A DNA stretch of 16,960 nt from GCA-003244245 sp036494005 (GCA_036494005.1 DASXOV010000258.1:1-16960); one strand, 5' to 3'; shown: positions 1-7,761, numbered from the stretch's first letter. The notes: a model not told the origin generated them from the letters alone. Translations and numbers: made by a program.

Positions 1-185
1 ACCTGGTCACGCAGGTAGTCGGCGATCCGGGGCCGGGCCCAGGGCATCTCCCAGAAGCGGGCCACCTCGGGGTCGTTCATCCAGGAATGCACCAGGTCGG
101 CGTCCCGGTCCGGGTCCACCCGGCGCAGCGAGAAGGCGCGCTCGCCGACGTCGATGCGGCGCTGCTGCACCATGGGTGCGGTCAT
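1..185 (-). CDS. GNAT siderophore acyltransferase, AlcB/IucB/RhbD type (N-terminal part)
   Basis: The 61 visible codons begin MTAPMVQQRRIDVGERAF and contain VHSWMNDPEVARFWEMPW. This motif is typical of the AlcB/IucB acyltransferase family (IucB, RhbD, MbtK), which transfers an acyl group from acyl-CoA to the hydroxylated terminal amine of a siderophore precursor. The rest, with the acetyl-CoA binding core, lies beyond the left edge. The start is set by a GGAGGC ribosome binding site six bases upstream of the ATG, supplied by the last copy of a 38-bp repeat. It is the third gene of the minus-strand operon after the decarboxylase and NIS synthetase, the place held by rhbD in the rhizobactin cluster. 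The acyl donor cannot be told from this fragment. The family call is fairly sure; the exact substrate is inference. Confidence 0.82.
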   Translation of the reverse strand, partial: MTAPMVQQRRIDVGERAFSLRRVDPDRDADLVHSWMNDPEVARFWEMPWARPRIADYLRDQ

Positions 186-260
186 GATTCCGCCTCCGCG
201 CAGACAAGTGCGTCGGCGGTCATGATTCCGCCTCCGCGCAGACAAGTGCGTCGGCGGTCA
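178..260 (-). repeat. 38-bp coupling repeat, two perfect tandem copies plus 7 bases
   Basis: Positions 178-215 and 216-253 are identical, and 254-260 starts a third copy. On the coding strand each unit runs from GCGGAGGCGG through a TCATGACCGCC segment to ACTTGTCTGC. Two mini-ORFs result: GTG at 261 to TGA at 220, and ATG at 223 to TGA at 182, each encoding (V/M)TADALVCAEAES. The first GTG overlaps the NIS synthetase stop (GTGA), the first TGA overlaps the second ATG (ATGA), and the second TGA overlaps the GNAT gene's ATG (ATGA). The period is therefore 42 coding bases minus a 4-base overlap. Related copies lie at the alaS/ruvX and ruvX/mltG junctions. Confidence 0.9.
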
Positions 261-1994
261 CCGGCCCGCCGCCAGGACCGGATTGGCCACGTTCACGTAC
301 ACCGACTGCGCCTCCAGCGGCCCGACGAGTTCGTCGAGGCCGTCCACCCGGGTGAGCAGGTTCGCCTTGCAGCGCAGCGTCGGCGCCTCCAGCAGGGTGG
401 CGGCCAGCGGCAGCTCCGCGCCGGGTGCCCGGACCAGGCCGGTGAGCAGGTCGCGGACGCCGGCCAGCAGCGCCTGCTCGTCGGCCAGTCCCTGGGAACC
501 CAACGCGCCGACCATGCCCAGCACGTTGTTGATCCCGACGTAGTAGCCCAGCCGCTCGTCGATCACCTCGTCCGAGCACAGCGTGCCCAGCTCCCGGCCC
601 GCGCCGGGTAGCCAGCGGGAGAGCCCGTCACTGCGGGTGGCGGAGAAGTAGTAGCCCTGGTTGTCGCGGTAGCGGCCGCCGACCGGCCAGCCGTCGGTGT
701 CCAGCACCACCAGGGTGTTCTGCTGGTGTGCCTCCAGGCCCAGGCCGTGGGTCGCGTAGAGCCACAGCACCGGGCGCACCACGACGTCCAGGTACCGGGT
801 GAACCACTCCTCGGTGACCTCTCCCGGCGGGCGGCCGGTGCGGGCGGCGAGTCGCTGCACCAGCTCGGCGAGCCGGGAGCGGCCGTCGGGTCGGTCGGGT
901 CGTTCCGCGAGCAGCCCGGCCACGCAGGCGACCGGTTCGGCACCGCGGAACGGGTTGTCCCGGATCATCACCTCCAGGCCGCTCTCCGGTCGTTCGCCGG
1001 GGGCATCGACGGCCAGCCACGCCGGGTCCGTCACGACGGCGAACCCTGGGTGGGCGGCGCGCAGCGCGGCGCCCAGACCCGCCGCCAGCAGCCGGCAGAC
1101 CTCGACCCCGCGGTGCAGTTCCAGCCGCAGGTTCTCCCGCTTGGAGTTCGTGATCCGCAGCCCCAGCGACAGTTTGAGCATCACCGCGGCGTCCGCGCGG
1201 TACACGGTGCGTACCGAGGAGGTCGGGAACCAGGCCGGCCCGCCCGGCCCGAGGTCGCGCAGCAGGTCGCGGTCCAGCAACTCCCGGATACCCGGGCGGG
1301 TCAGCACGTCGCGAGCCTGCCACGGGTGCGCGGGTACCGCGACCATGCCCGATGGGACGCGCGCCTGTGCGCCGGCCAGTGCCCGGGTGAGCTCGGCCGC
1401 GGGGGCGGGCAGGGCGGAGTCGGCGGAGACCACCGACGGGTCGGCGCCGAACCAGTGCACCGGGAAGGACCCGCACAGTTCGGGGGAGTACCGCGCCGCC
1501 TCGGCGTCGGAGAGACCGTCCCGGCTCTTCGGGGTGGGGTGCAGTGGGTGGCCGAGCAGCAGTGCCTGCTCGGCGGCGAGGAACGGGGTGGTCGAGGGCG
1601 GGTCGTCCGGATTGGCCCGGCGCTGCGTCACGTGCCGGGCCACTCGGTGGACGGAGTCGGCGACCCGACCGGTCAGATCGGCGACCGCGGCAGATCGCTG
1701 CTGTTCCCCGTGGCCGGGGCGCTGGGTGGACTCCGTTGCGAGCAGCGCGGCCAGGGTGACCGCGTCGACCGCGGCTCCGCCCGCGAACCGGGCCGGCCCG
1801 AAACGGTGCCACCCGGCTGCCGACCAGTACTCGATCGGAGCCAGCACGGACGTGCCGGACACCGGCAGATCGAGCCGCAACGTCCCGTCCGGGGGCTCGG
1901 ACAGGTCGTTCTCCCGCACCCAGCAGCGCAGCAGGGCTTGGGTTCCCGCGGTGTCGGCGACGGTGACCGGGTCGTCGGGCGTGGGCGCGATCAT
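258..1994 (-). CDS. IucA/IucC-family NIS siderophore synthetase
   Basis: This 578-residue cytosolic protein is a full-length NRPS-independent siderophore (NIS) synthetase. Such enzymes use ATP to adenylate a carboxylate, often citrate, and join it to an amine or hydroxylamine. Visible family motifs are GHPLHPTPKSR (148-158), HPWQ (223-226), SSVRTV (259-264), KLSLGLRITNSKRE (274-287), EAHQQNTL (421-428), RDNQGYYF (443-450) and KANLLTR near 547. They cover the ATP and carboxylate binding parts of the fold. Its ATG overlaps the decarboxylase stop by four bases (ATGA), so the two are translationally coupled. It occupies the rhbC position, which suggests the first condensation on citrate, but the NIS type (A, B or C) is not settled by eye. 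A second NIS gene may lie beyond the left edge. Confidence 0.93.
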   Translation of the reverse strand: MIAPTPDDPVTVADTAGTQALLRCWVRENDLSEPPDGTLRLDLPVSGTSVLAPIEYWSAAGWHRFGPARFAGGAAVDAVTLAALLATESTQRPGHGEQQRSAAVADLTGRVADSVHRVARHVTQRRANPDDPPSTTPFLAAEQALLLGHPLHPTPKSRDGLSDAEAARYSPELCGSFPVHWFGADPSVVSADSALPAPAAELTRALAGAQARVPSGMVAVPAHPWQARDVLTRPGIRELLDRDLLRDLGPGGPAWFPTSSVRTVYRADAAVMLKLSLGLRITNSKRENLRLELHRGVEVCRLLAAGLGAALRAAHPGFAVVTDPAWLAVDAPGERPESGLEVMIRDNPFRGAEPVACVAGLLAERPDRPDGRSRLAELVQRLAARTGRPPGEVTEEWFTRYLDVVVRPVLWLYATHGLGLEAHQQNTLVVLDTDGWPVGGRYRDNQGYYFSATRSDGLSRWLPGAGRELGTLCSDEVIDERLGYYVGINNVLGMVGALGSQGLADEQALLAGVRDLLTGLVRAPGAELPLAATLLEAPTLRCKANLLTRVDGLDELVGPLEAQSVYVNVANPVLAAGR

Positions 1995-3538
1995 CGACCC
2001 CCCTCGCCCACCTTGTCCCCGGCAGTCACCACGGCCTGGAGCAAGGCGTCGATGTCACGTTCGGTCGCGTGCGGGTTGAGCAGGGTGAGTTTGAGCCAGA
2101 CGGCGCCCTCGTGCTCGGTGCGGCCGACGACCGCCCGGCCCTCGGCGAGTAGCACGCGGCGTAGTTCGGCGTTGATCAGATCCTGGTCGCGTCGCGTTGC
2201 GGGCGGCCGGTAACGGAACATCACGGTGCTGAGCACCGGTTCGGCGAACAGTTCGAGCCGGGGGCTGGCGACGATCCGCGCGGCGCCGTGGCGGGCCAGG
2301 TCATGGCATCGGTCGACGAGCGCCGCCATTCCGGCGCGGCCCAGTGCGCGGAGGGTGACCGCGATCTTGAAAACGTCGGGTCTGCGGGTGGTGCGTAGTG
2401 ATCGGCGTAGCAGGCTCGGGTACCCGGCTTGTTCGTCGTCCGGAGCATTGAGGTAGGCCACGCTGCGCTCCAATGGAGCGAACAGCTCCGCGCTGCGGGC
2501 CAGGAAGATCCCGGCGGGCACCGGCTGCCACCCGAGCTTGTGCAGGTCCAGCGCCACCGAGTGGGCGCGCTGCAGCCCGGCCAGCAGTGGCGCGAGGCGA
2601 CGGGAGAACAACGCGCCCCCGCCGTAGGCCGCGTCCACATGCAGCCAGGTGCCGAACTCGGCCGCGATGTCGGCGATGTCGGCCAGCGGGTCGATCGCGC
2701 CGAGGTCGGTGGTGCCTGCGGTCGCGACGACGGCGACCGCCGTCTCGCCCCGTCCCTGCATATCGGCGAGTTCCTGGCGCAGTGCCGTGACGTCGATGGT
2801 GTGGTCCGGGTTGGTGCGCACGGGGATGACCGCGTCCTCGCCGAGCCCCAGGAGTCCTGCGCTGCGGGCCACCGAGAAGTGCGTGGCGGTGGAGCAGAGC
2901 ACCCGCAGCTGCCCCGCTTCGTCCGGGGCCAGGCCCCGCCTGCTGGTCTCCCGGCCCAGCCGGTGACGGGCGGTGTGGTCCCGGGCCAGCAGTAACCCCA
3001 TCAGGTTGGACTCGGTGCCACCCGAGGTGACCGTGCCCGCGGCGCCCGGCGGGTAGCCGGCCAGCTCGGCGAGCGTGGCCACCACGTCGGGTTCCAGTGC
3101 GGTGCCGGACGGTGCCTGGTCCCACGAGTCCATCGACGGGTTGAGCGCGCTGGCCGCGAGGTCGGCGGCGACCGCAACGGCCAGTGGGGGGCAGTGCAAG
3201 TGCCCGGCGCACCGCGGGTCGGCCGGGTCGGCGGATCCGGAGGCGAACACTCTGGTGAGTTCGGTGAGTGCGGCCGAAGCTCCGACGCCGATCTCGGGGA
3301 GGTACCGGTGGCCTGCTGCTTTCCTGGCCGCGGCCTCCAGGCTGCTGTGGCCGGCTCCCGGGACGGGCCCGTCCCGGTCTGCTGCTCCCCACGCGAGTGC
3401 GTCGAGCACGACGGCGAGCAGCGGACGGAGCTCGGCCGGACCGAGCACACCACCGGCCAATGCGCTGGAGGATGCGGTCAGCGGACCGCAGGGATGGGGC
3501 TGCGCCCGATCATCGTGATCATTGTGGCCATCGCTCAA
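1991..3538 (-). CDS. Group II PLP-dependent decarboxylase (RhbB/DABA decarboxylase or DesA type)
   Basis: The protein belongs to the pyridoxal-phosphate group II decarboxylases. It would make the diamine backbone of the siderophore (diaminopropane from 2,4-diaminobutyrate, or cadaverine from lysine). From the chosen start (515 residues), TSGGTES (171-177) binds cofactor phosphate, the Asp of HVDAAYGG (302) would pair with the pyridine nitrogen, and the Lys of DLHKLGWQP (334) is the expected Schiff-base lysine. The start is uncertain. The frame is open to a GTG at 3619 and has an ATG at 3565, but both sit upstream of or inside the iron box at 3544-3562 and lack a ribosome binding site. I use the TTG at 3538, just past the box; it too lacks a clear Shine-Dalgarno. 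Codon TTA, rare here, occurs at 2995-2993. It is the first gene of the siderophore operon. Substrate is inferred from context. Confidence 0.88.
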   Translation of the reverse strand: MSDGHNDHDDRAQPHPCGPLTASSSALAGGVLGPAELRPLLAVVLDALAWGAADRDGPVPGAGHSSLEAAARKAAGHRYLPEIGVGASAALTELTRVFASGSADPADPRCAGHLHCPPLAVAVAADLAASALNPSMDSWDQAPSGTALEPDVVATLAELAGYPPGAAGTVTSGGTESNLMGLLLARDHTARHRLGRETSRRGLAPDEAGQLRVLCSTATHFSVARSAGLLGLGEDAVIPVRTNPDHTIDVTALRQELADMQGRGETAVAVVATAGTTDLGAIDPLADIADIAAEFGTWLHVDAAYGGGALFSRRLAPLLAGLQRAHSVALDLHKLGWQPVPAGIFLARSAELFAPLERSVAYLNAPDDEQAGYPSLLRRSLRTTRRPDVFKIAVTLRALGRAGMAALVDRCHDLARHGAARIVASPRLELFAEPVLSTVMFRYRPPATRRDQDLINAELRRVLLAEGRAVVGRTEHEGAVWLKLTLLNPHATERDIDALLQAVVTAGDKVGEGGR

Positions 3539-3543
3539 GGCAA

Positions 3544-3562
3544 TTAGGTGAGCCTCACCAAG
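3544..3562 (-). promoter_or_regulatory. IdeR/DmdR iron box for the siderophore operon
   Basis: The plus-strand sequence TTAGGTGAGCCTCACCAAG matches the IdeR/DmdR1 consensus TTAGGTTAGGCTAACCTAA at 14 of 19 positions. One of the five differences is the central base, and the 13-bp core GGTGAGCCTCACC is a perfect odd palindrome. It lies a few bases before the likely decarboxylase start. The iron-loaded repressor would block transcription of the siderophore genes when iron is plentiful. The plus-strand DUF948 gene begins about 180 bp away and is probably not the target. Confidence 0.85.
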
Positions 3563-3743
3563 CATGGGGAGACTTAATCTCAGACGCCCGTCGTGGTCAA
3601 TCAAGGATGAGGAGAACACCCGAGTGGGTCCGCGCTGTGATCCCGCTGCCCGGGCCTCGGCCCTGCACGGTAGCCTGAGCGTTCATTACCGGCGTGGCCA
3701 TTTGTCCGGCTACCGGCCGGTCCACCGGGAGTGGGGAGGGTAC

Positions 3744-4154
3744 GTGTCAGCAGGCCAGATCGCCGCGCTGATCGCTGCGGGTGCGTTCGTGGTACTGGTG
3801 GGTCTGCTCGCCGTGCCGCTGATCAAACTGGGCCGCACCCTCGACGAGGCTTCGCTGGCGATCCGTAAGGCGAGTGAGGAGACCGATCCCCTGCTCACCG
3901 GTGCGAGCACCACGGTCACTCAGGTGAACACGCAACTGGAGCGGCTTGACGGGATCACGGCCAACGCGCAGTCGGTTACCGGCAACGTCTCGGCGCTGAC
4001 CTCCCTGTTCACCGCCACCCTGGGCGGGCCGCTGGTGCGTGCGGCGGCGTTGTCCTACGGCGTGAGCAAGGCTGTGCGGCGGCGGCGCCGGTCACACCGC
4101 GACGGGGAAGCCGGTGGGGGTCGTGCGCGCGGACGAGCAGGAGCGCGCCGATGA
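3744..4154 (+). CDS. DUF948 domain-containing membrane protein
   Basis: This 136-residue protein has one N-terminal membrane segment (about residues 4-26, AALIAAGAFVVLVGLLAVPL), a helical middle with TVTQVNTQLERLDGITANAQ, and an Arg-rich tail (KAVRRRRRSHR). Length and layout fit the DUF948 family, whose function is unknown. In many actinobacteria a DUF948 gene sits just upstream of alaS together with a second small gene, as here. The GTG start at 3744 is chosen because GGAGGG lies at 3735-3740; the frame stays open 60 codons further upstream but that part has no coding character. Its stop overlaps the next gene's start (ATGA). Family call good, role unknown. Confidence 0.82.
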   Translation: MSAGQIAALIAAGAFVVLVGLLAVPLIKLGRTLDEASLAIRKASEETDPLLTGASTTVTQVNTQLERLDGITANAQSVTGNVSALTSLFTATLGGPLVRAAALSYGVSKAVRRRRRSHRDGEAGGGRARGRAGARR

Positions 4155-4480
4155 AACGTTTCCTATGGTTCGGCCTGGGAATTGCCGCCGGGATCGCGGC
4201 GAGCCGCAAGGTCAGCGGTGCCGCCCGGCGGATGACTCCTGCGGGTGCTGCCGAGAACGTCGGCGACGCGGTGCGGGAACTGGCTTCGGCGGTCGGGTCC
4301 TTCGGCGCCGACGTACGCGCCGGGATGGCCGAACGGGAAGCTGAACTACAGGCCACCGTGGTCGAGCGGACCGGGATCGACACGACGCCCCGGCATCTGG
4401 CCCGGAGTGGGTCGGGACGGACACCACCTCCCGCACCGCAGCGCTCCCGAGCGCGCCGGGCCGGAAGTGCGCGGGCCTAA
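4151..4480 (+). CDS. Small DUF6167-like protein upstream of alaS
   Basis: The product has 109 residues. It begins MKRFLWFGLGIAAGIAASRK, a short hydrophobic segment ended by basic residues. An amphipathic Ala/Glu-rich helix follows (about residues 35-75), then a Pro/Arg/Ser-rich disordered tail. It overlaps the DUF948 gene by four bases and lies about 100 bp before alaS. The start motif and location match the small DUF6167 proteins found between DUF948 and alaS in actinobacteria. The name rests on memory of that gene order, and the function is unknown. Confidence 0.72.
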   Translation: MKRFLWFGLGIAAGIAASRKVSGAARRMTPAGAAENVGDAVRELASAVGSFGADVRAGMAEREAELQATVVERTGIDTTPRHLARSGSGRTPPPAPQRSRARRAGSARA

Positions 4481-4576
4481 TCTTTCGAGGCGTCTCGCGC
4501 AGGTTGCCGGCCTCCTTGACGCCCTCCGCCCGCCCCATCGGTGCCACCGCCCGATCTTGTTTCTCGAGGAAGACCC

Positions 4577-7261
4577 GTGCAGACCCACGAGATCCGCCAA
4601 CGGTTCGTGCAGCATTTCGAACGCACGGGCCACGTCGTGGTGCCCAGCGCTTCGCTGCTGCTCGACGACCCCAACCTGCTGTTCGTCAACGCGGGCATGG
4701 TGCCCTTCAAACCCTATTTCCTCGGCCAGGCCACCCCGCCCTATCGCCGGGCGACGTCGGTCCAGAAATGCGTGCGAACACCCGATATCGACGAGGTCGG
4801 CAAGACCACCCGGCACAACACGTTCTTCCAGATGGCGGGCAATTTCTCCTTCGGTGACTACTTCAAGGACGGCGCCATCGAGGCGGCCTGGCAGCTGGTG
4901 ACCGGCAGCCAGGACGCCGGTGGTTACGGCTTCGACCCGGACCGCATCTGGGTCACGGTTTACCAGGACGACGACGAGGCCGAGCGGCTGTGGCGCAAGA
5001 TCGCCGGGCTTCCGCCCGAGCGCATCCAGCGCCGCGGCATGGACGACAACTACTGGTCCATGGGGATACCGGGACCGTGCGGGCCGAGCTCGGAGATCTA
5101 CTACGACCGCGGCCCCGGCTACGGCCGCCCCGGCGGTCCGGTCGTCGACGAGGACCGGTACCTGGAGATCTGGAACCTCGTCTTCATGCAGAACGAACGG
5201 GGTGCCGCCACCGGCGCTGGCAAGAGTGACTTCCCGATTCTCGGACCGCTGCCCGCCAAGAACATCGACACCGGCATGGGCGTCGAGCGGGTGGCCTTCC
5301 TGCTGCAGGATGTGCACAACGTCTACGAGACCGACCTGGTTCGCCCGGTGATCACCAAGGCCGAGGAGCTGTCCGGCCGCCGCTACGGCGTGGATCCCAC
5401 CGACGACGTGCGGTTCCGGGTGATCGCCGACCACGCCCGTTCCGGGGTCATGCTGATCGGCGACGGGGTCGCCCCTGGCAACGAGGCACGCGGTTACGTG
5501 CTGCGCAGGCTGCTGCGCCGCACCGTGCGTTCCGCGCGGCTGCTCGGCGTGACCGAGCCACTGCTCGGGGAGATCGCCGCAGTGGTGCGCGACACGATGG
5601 GCCCGTCCTACCCGGAGCTGGTGACCGACTACCCGCGCATCGAGGCGGTGGCTCGGGCCGAGGAGGAGGCGTTCCTCGCGACGTTGTCGGCCGGGTCGCG
5701 GATCTTCGATCTGGCGGTGGCGCGTACCCGGGAGGCGGGTGGTTCGCAGCTGGCCGGAGACGAGGTCTTCGCGCTGCACGACACCTACGGGTTTCCCATC
5801 GATCTCACCTTGGAGATGGCCGGGGAGGCCGGCCTGTCAGTCGACGAGTCGGGGTTTCGCCGGCTGATGGCGCAGCAGCGGGGTCGGGCCAAGGCCGACG
5901 CCGCGGCGCGCCGCTCCGGGCACGGTGACCTCAGCGAGTACCGGACCGTGCGCGACGCGCACGGCAGCGTCGACTTCCTCGGCTATACCGAGCTCACTGC
6001 CGAGGCGCGGGTGATCGGGCTGCTGGTCGGCGGCGTCGGTGTCGCCGCGGCCGGTGCGGGCAGTGCGGTCGAGGTGGTGCTCGACCGCACCCCGTTCTAC
6101 GCGGAAGGCGGTGGCCAGCAGGCCGACGCGGGCCGTTTGGCCGGCGACGGGTTCGTCGTCGACGTGCTGGACGTGCAGTCGCCGGTGGACGGTCTCTCTG
6201 TGCACCGGGGCACGGTCGTCTCCGGCGAGGTTCAGCTGGACGCCCCGGTCCTCGCCGAGGTGGACGTCGTCCGCAGGCAGGCCGTCGCCCGGGCCCATTC
6301 CGCCACTCACCTGGTGCACTCCGGCATCCGCAGGGCACTGGGCAGCAGCGCCGCCCAGGCCGGCTCACTCAACGCACCGGGGCGGCTGCGGTTCGACTTC
6401 ACCTCACCGGGCGGTGCGGTGCCGCCCAGCGTGCTGACCGATGTCGAGGACGAGGTCAATGAGGTGCTGCTGCGCTCGCTTCCGATCACCGCCGATGTCA
6501 TGCCGGTCCAGGCCGCCCGCGAGGAGGGCGCGATCGCGATGTTCGGCGAGAAGTACGGCGACGCGGTGCGGGTGGTCACGATCGGCGACTACTCCAAGGA
6601 ACTCTGCGGCGGCACACACGTACACAACTCGGCCGATATCGGTCTGATCAAGCTGCTGTCCGAGGCCTCCATCGGATCCGGGGTTCGCCGGGTGGAAGCC
6701 CTGGTGGGCCTGGACGCGTTCCGTTTCCTGGCCCGCGAACACGTCCTCGTCGCGCAACTGGCCGAGCAGTTCAAGGCCCGGCCCGAGGAATTGCCCGAGC
6801 GGATCGGGGCGGTGACCGAGCGGCTCCGCACGGCGGAGCGGGAGCTAGAGCGTCTGCGCGCCACCGCAGTGCTCTCCTCGGCGGGCATCCTGGCCGAGGG
6901 TGCCGAGCAGGTCGGCGGGACCGTGTTGGTCGCCGCGGCCACCCAGGAGGGGGTCAACGGGAACGACCTGCGTGCGCTGGCCACTGACGTCCGGGGGCGG
7001 CTCGGTGAGCGCCCAGGGGTGGTGGCCCTGTTCAGCTCCGACCCCGGCGGGGGCAAGGTCTCCTTCGTGGTGGCCACGACGGCCGCCGCGCGGGCGCGGG
7101 GGCTGGCCGCGGGCGCCTTGGTGCCGGTGTTCGGCCCGGCTGTCGGTGGCCGCGGTGGTGGCAAGCCGGACCTGGCCCAGGGAGGCGGCACGGAGCCGAG
7201 CGGGATCCCGGCTGCGGTGGCAGCCCTGCGGACCGAGCTGGCGGGGCGTAACGGCGCGTGA
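4577..7261 (+). CDS. alaS: Alanyl-tRNA synthetase
   Basis: AlaRS charges tRNA-Ala with alanine in the cytosol and removes mischarged Ser and Gly. The protein has 894 residues, a normal full length. The class II catalytic core starts with FVNAGMVPFKPYFLG (36-50), followed by SVQKCVRTPDIDEVGKTTRH and NTFFQMAGNFSFGDYFK (81-97); NIDTGMGVERVAFLLQ is the motif 3 region. The editing domain has both metal-binding motifs, HSATH (574-578) and CGGTH (677-681). The C-terminal domain ends in the Gly-rich GGRGGGKPDLAQGGG typical of AlaRS. The GTG at 4577 (VQTHEIRQRF) is chosen over an ATG at 4541 because AGGA lies at 4567-4570 and AlaRS proteins usually begin there. No T-box or other leader was recognised in the 96 bp upstream. 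Its stop overlaps the first codon of a 38-bp repeat copy. Confidence 0.98.
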   Translation: MQTHEIRQRFVQHFERTGHVVVPSASLLLDDPNLLFVNAGMVPFKPYFLGQATPPYRRATSVQKCVRTPDIDEVGKTTRHNTFFQMAGNFSFGDYFKDGAIEAAWQLVTGSQDAGGYGFDPDRIWVTVYQDDDEAERLWRKIAGLPPERIQRRGMDDNYWSMGIPGPCGPSSEIYYDRGPGYGRPGGPVVDEDRYLEIWNLVFMQNERGAATGAGKSDFPILGPLPAKNIDTGMGVERVAFLLQDVHNVYETDLVRPVITKAEELSGRRYGVDPTDDVRFRVIADHARSGVMLIGDGVAPGNEARGYVLRRLLRRTVRSARLLGVTEPLLGEIAAVVRDTMGPSYPELVTDYPRIEAVARAEEEAFLATLSAGSRIFDLAVARTREAGGSQLAGDEVFALHDTYGFPIDLTLEMAGEAGLSVDESGFRRLMAQQRGRAKADAAARRSGHGDLSEYRTVRDAHGSVDFLGYTELTAEARVIGLLVGGVGVAAAGAGSAVEVVLDRTPFYAEGGGQQADAGRLAGDGFVVDVLDVQSPVDGLSVHRGTVVSGEVQLDAPVLAEVDVVRRQAVARAHSATHLVHSGIRRALGSSAAQAGSLNAPGRLRFDFTSPGGAVPPSVLTDVEDEVNEVLLRSLPITADVMPVQAAREEGAIAMFGEKYGDAVRVVTIGDYSKELCGGTHVHNSADIGLIKLLSEASIGSGVRRVEALVGLDAFRFLAREHVLVAQLAEQFKARPEELPERIGAVTERLRTAERELERLRATAVLSSAGILAEGAEQVGGTVLVAAATQEGVNGNDLRALATDVRGRLGERPGVVALFSSDPGGGKVSFVVATTAAARARGLAAGALVPVFGPAVGGRGGGKPDLAQGGGTEPSGIPAAVAALRTELAGRNGA

Positions 7262-7299
7262 CCGCCGACGTACTTTGGTCCCGCGGAGGCGGCATTATG
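7258..7299 (+). repeat. 38-bp coupling repeat, diverged copy at the alaS/ruvX junction
   Basis: The stretch begins GTGACCGCCGACGTACTT, overlapping the alaS stop (GTGA), and ends GCGGAGGCGGCATTATGAC with the ruvX start. It matches the copies at 178-253 and 7744-7808, but has one extra base after ACTT. The mini-ORF frame is therefore shifted. It has no stop and reads MTADVLWSRGGGI, still 13 codons, straight into ruvX. GGAGGC at 7285-7290 is the ruvX ribosome binding site. Confidence 0.82.
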
Positions 7300-7761
7300 A
7301 CGCGCGAGGTGGGTCGGCGACTGGGTGTGGATGTCGGCGAGGTGCGAGTTGGAGTCGCGCTGAGTGATCCATCCGGAGTACTCGCGACACCCCTGGTTAC
7401 TCTAAAGCGTGATCGGCGTGGCGGGACTGACCTCGACACGCTGGCAGCACTGGTCGTCGAGCACGAGGTGGTTGAGGTGGTGGTCGGGCTTCCGCGCACG
7501 TTGGCCGGGCGGCATGGGCGCTCGGCGCGCGCGGCAGAGGACTATGCCCGTCTGCTCGCCGAGCGGGTGGGTGCCACTGCGGCGGTGCGGTTGACCGACG
7601 AGCGTCTGACCACGGTATCGGCGACCAGGATGCTTGCCGGGAGGGGCGTCCGCGGCCGCAAGCAGCGTGCCGTGGTTGACCAGGCTGCCGCGGTCGAGAT
7701 CCTGCAGGGCTGGCTCGACGCGCGGCGGCAGTCCGGCAGCGGAGCGGAGGCGGAGTCGTGA
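7297..7761 (+). CDS. ruvX: YqgF/RuvX RNase H-fold protein
   Basis: This 154-residue protein belongs to the YqgF/RuvX family, with an RNase H-like nuclease fold. E. coli YqgF acts in 16S rRNA 5'-end processing; the M. tuberculosis homologue is described as a Holliday junction resolvase. Visible features are GRRLGVDVGEVRVGVALSDP (catalytic Asp12), VVVGLPRTLAGRHG, LTDERLTT and the late acidic VDQAAAVEIL. The ATG at 7297 is preferred because GGAGGC lies at 7285-7290; a GTG at 7258 would add 13 residues encoded by a repeat copy. The C-terminal AEAES is also encoded by repeat sequence and matches the mini-ORF end at 178-253, so the repeat has been taken into the 3' end of the gene. It lies between alaS and mltG, a conserved actinobacterial order. 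Confidence 0.95.
   Translation: MTREVGRRLGVDVGEVRVGVALSDPSGVLATPLVTLKRDRRGGTDLDTLAALVVEHEVVEVVVGLPRTLAGRHGRSARAAEDYARLLAERVGATAAVRLTDERLTTVSATRMLAGRGVRGRKQRAVVDQAAAVEILQGWLDARRQSGSGAEAES

Noticed and set aside
178..260. CRISPR-like or transposon end repeats
   Set aside because: The copies are directly adjacent without spacers, have no terminal inverted repeats, and contain phased start, stop and ribosome binding signals.
726..2213. 495-codon plus-strand open frame
   Set aside because: It is antisense to the NIS synthetase and decarboxylase, whose motifs are unmistakable on the other strand. Its translation is Arg/Gln/Gly-rich with no family features, as expected for a shadow frame in GC-rich DNA.
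3620..3743. Small RNA or tRNA gene between the divergent operons
   Set aside because: No cloverleaf, CCA end or clear hairpin was visible; the stretch is best seen as the promoter region of the DUF948 gene.
4481..4576. T-box or other riboswitch before alaS
   Set aside because: The gap is 96 bp, without a recognisable specifier stem, T-box sequence or terminator hairpin.
4346..5779. 477-codon minus-strand open frame
   Set aside because: It lies antisense across alaS, and its His/Val/Gly-rich translation has no recognisable domain or ribosome binding site.
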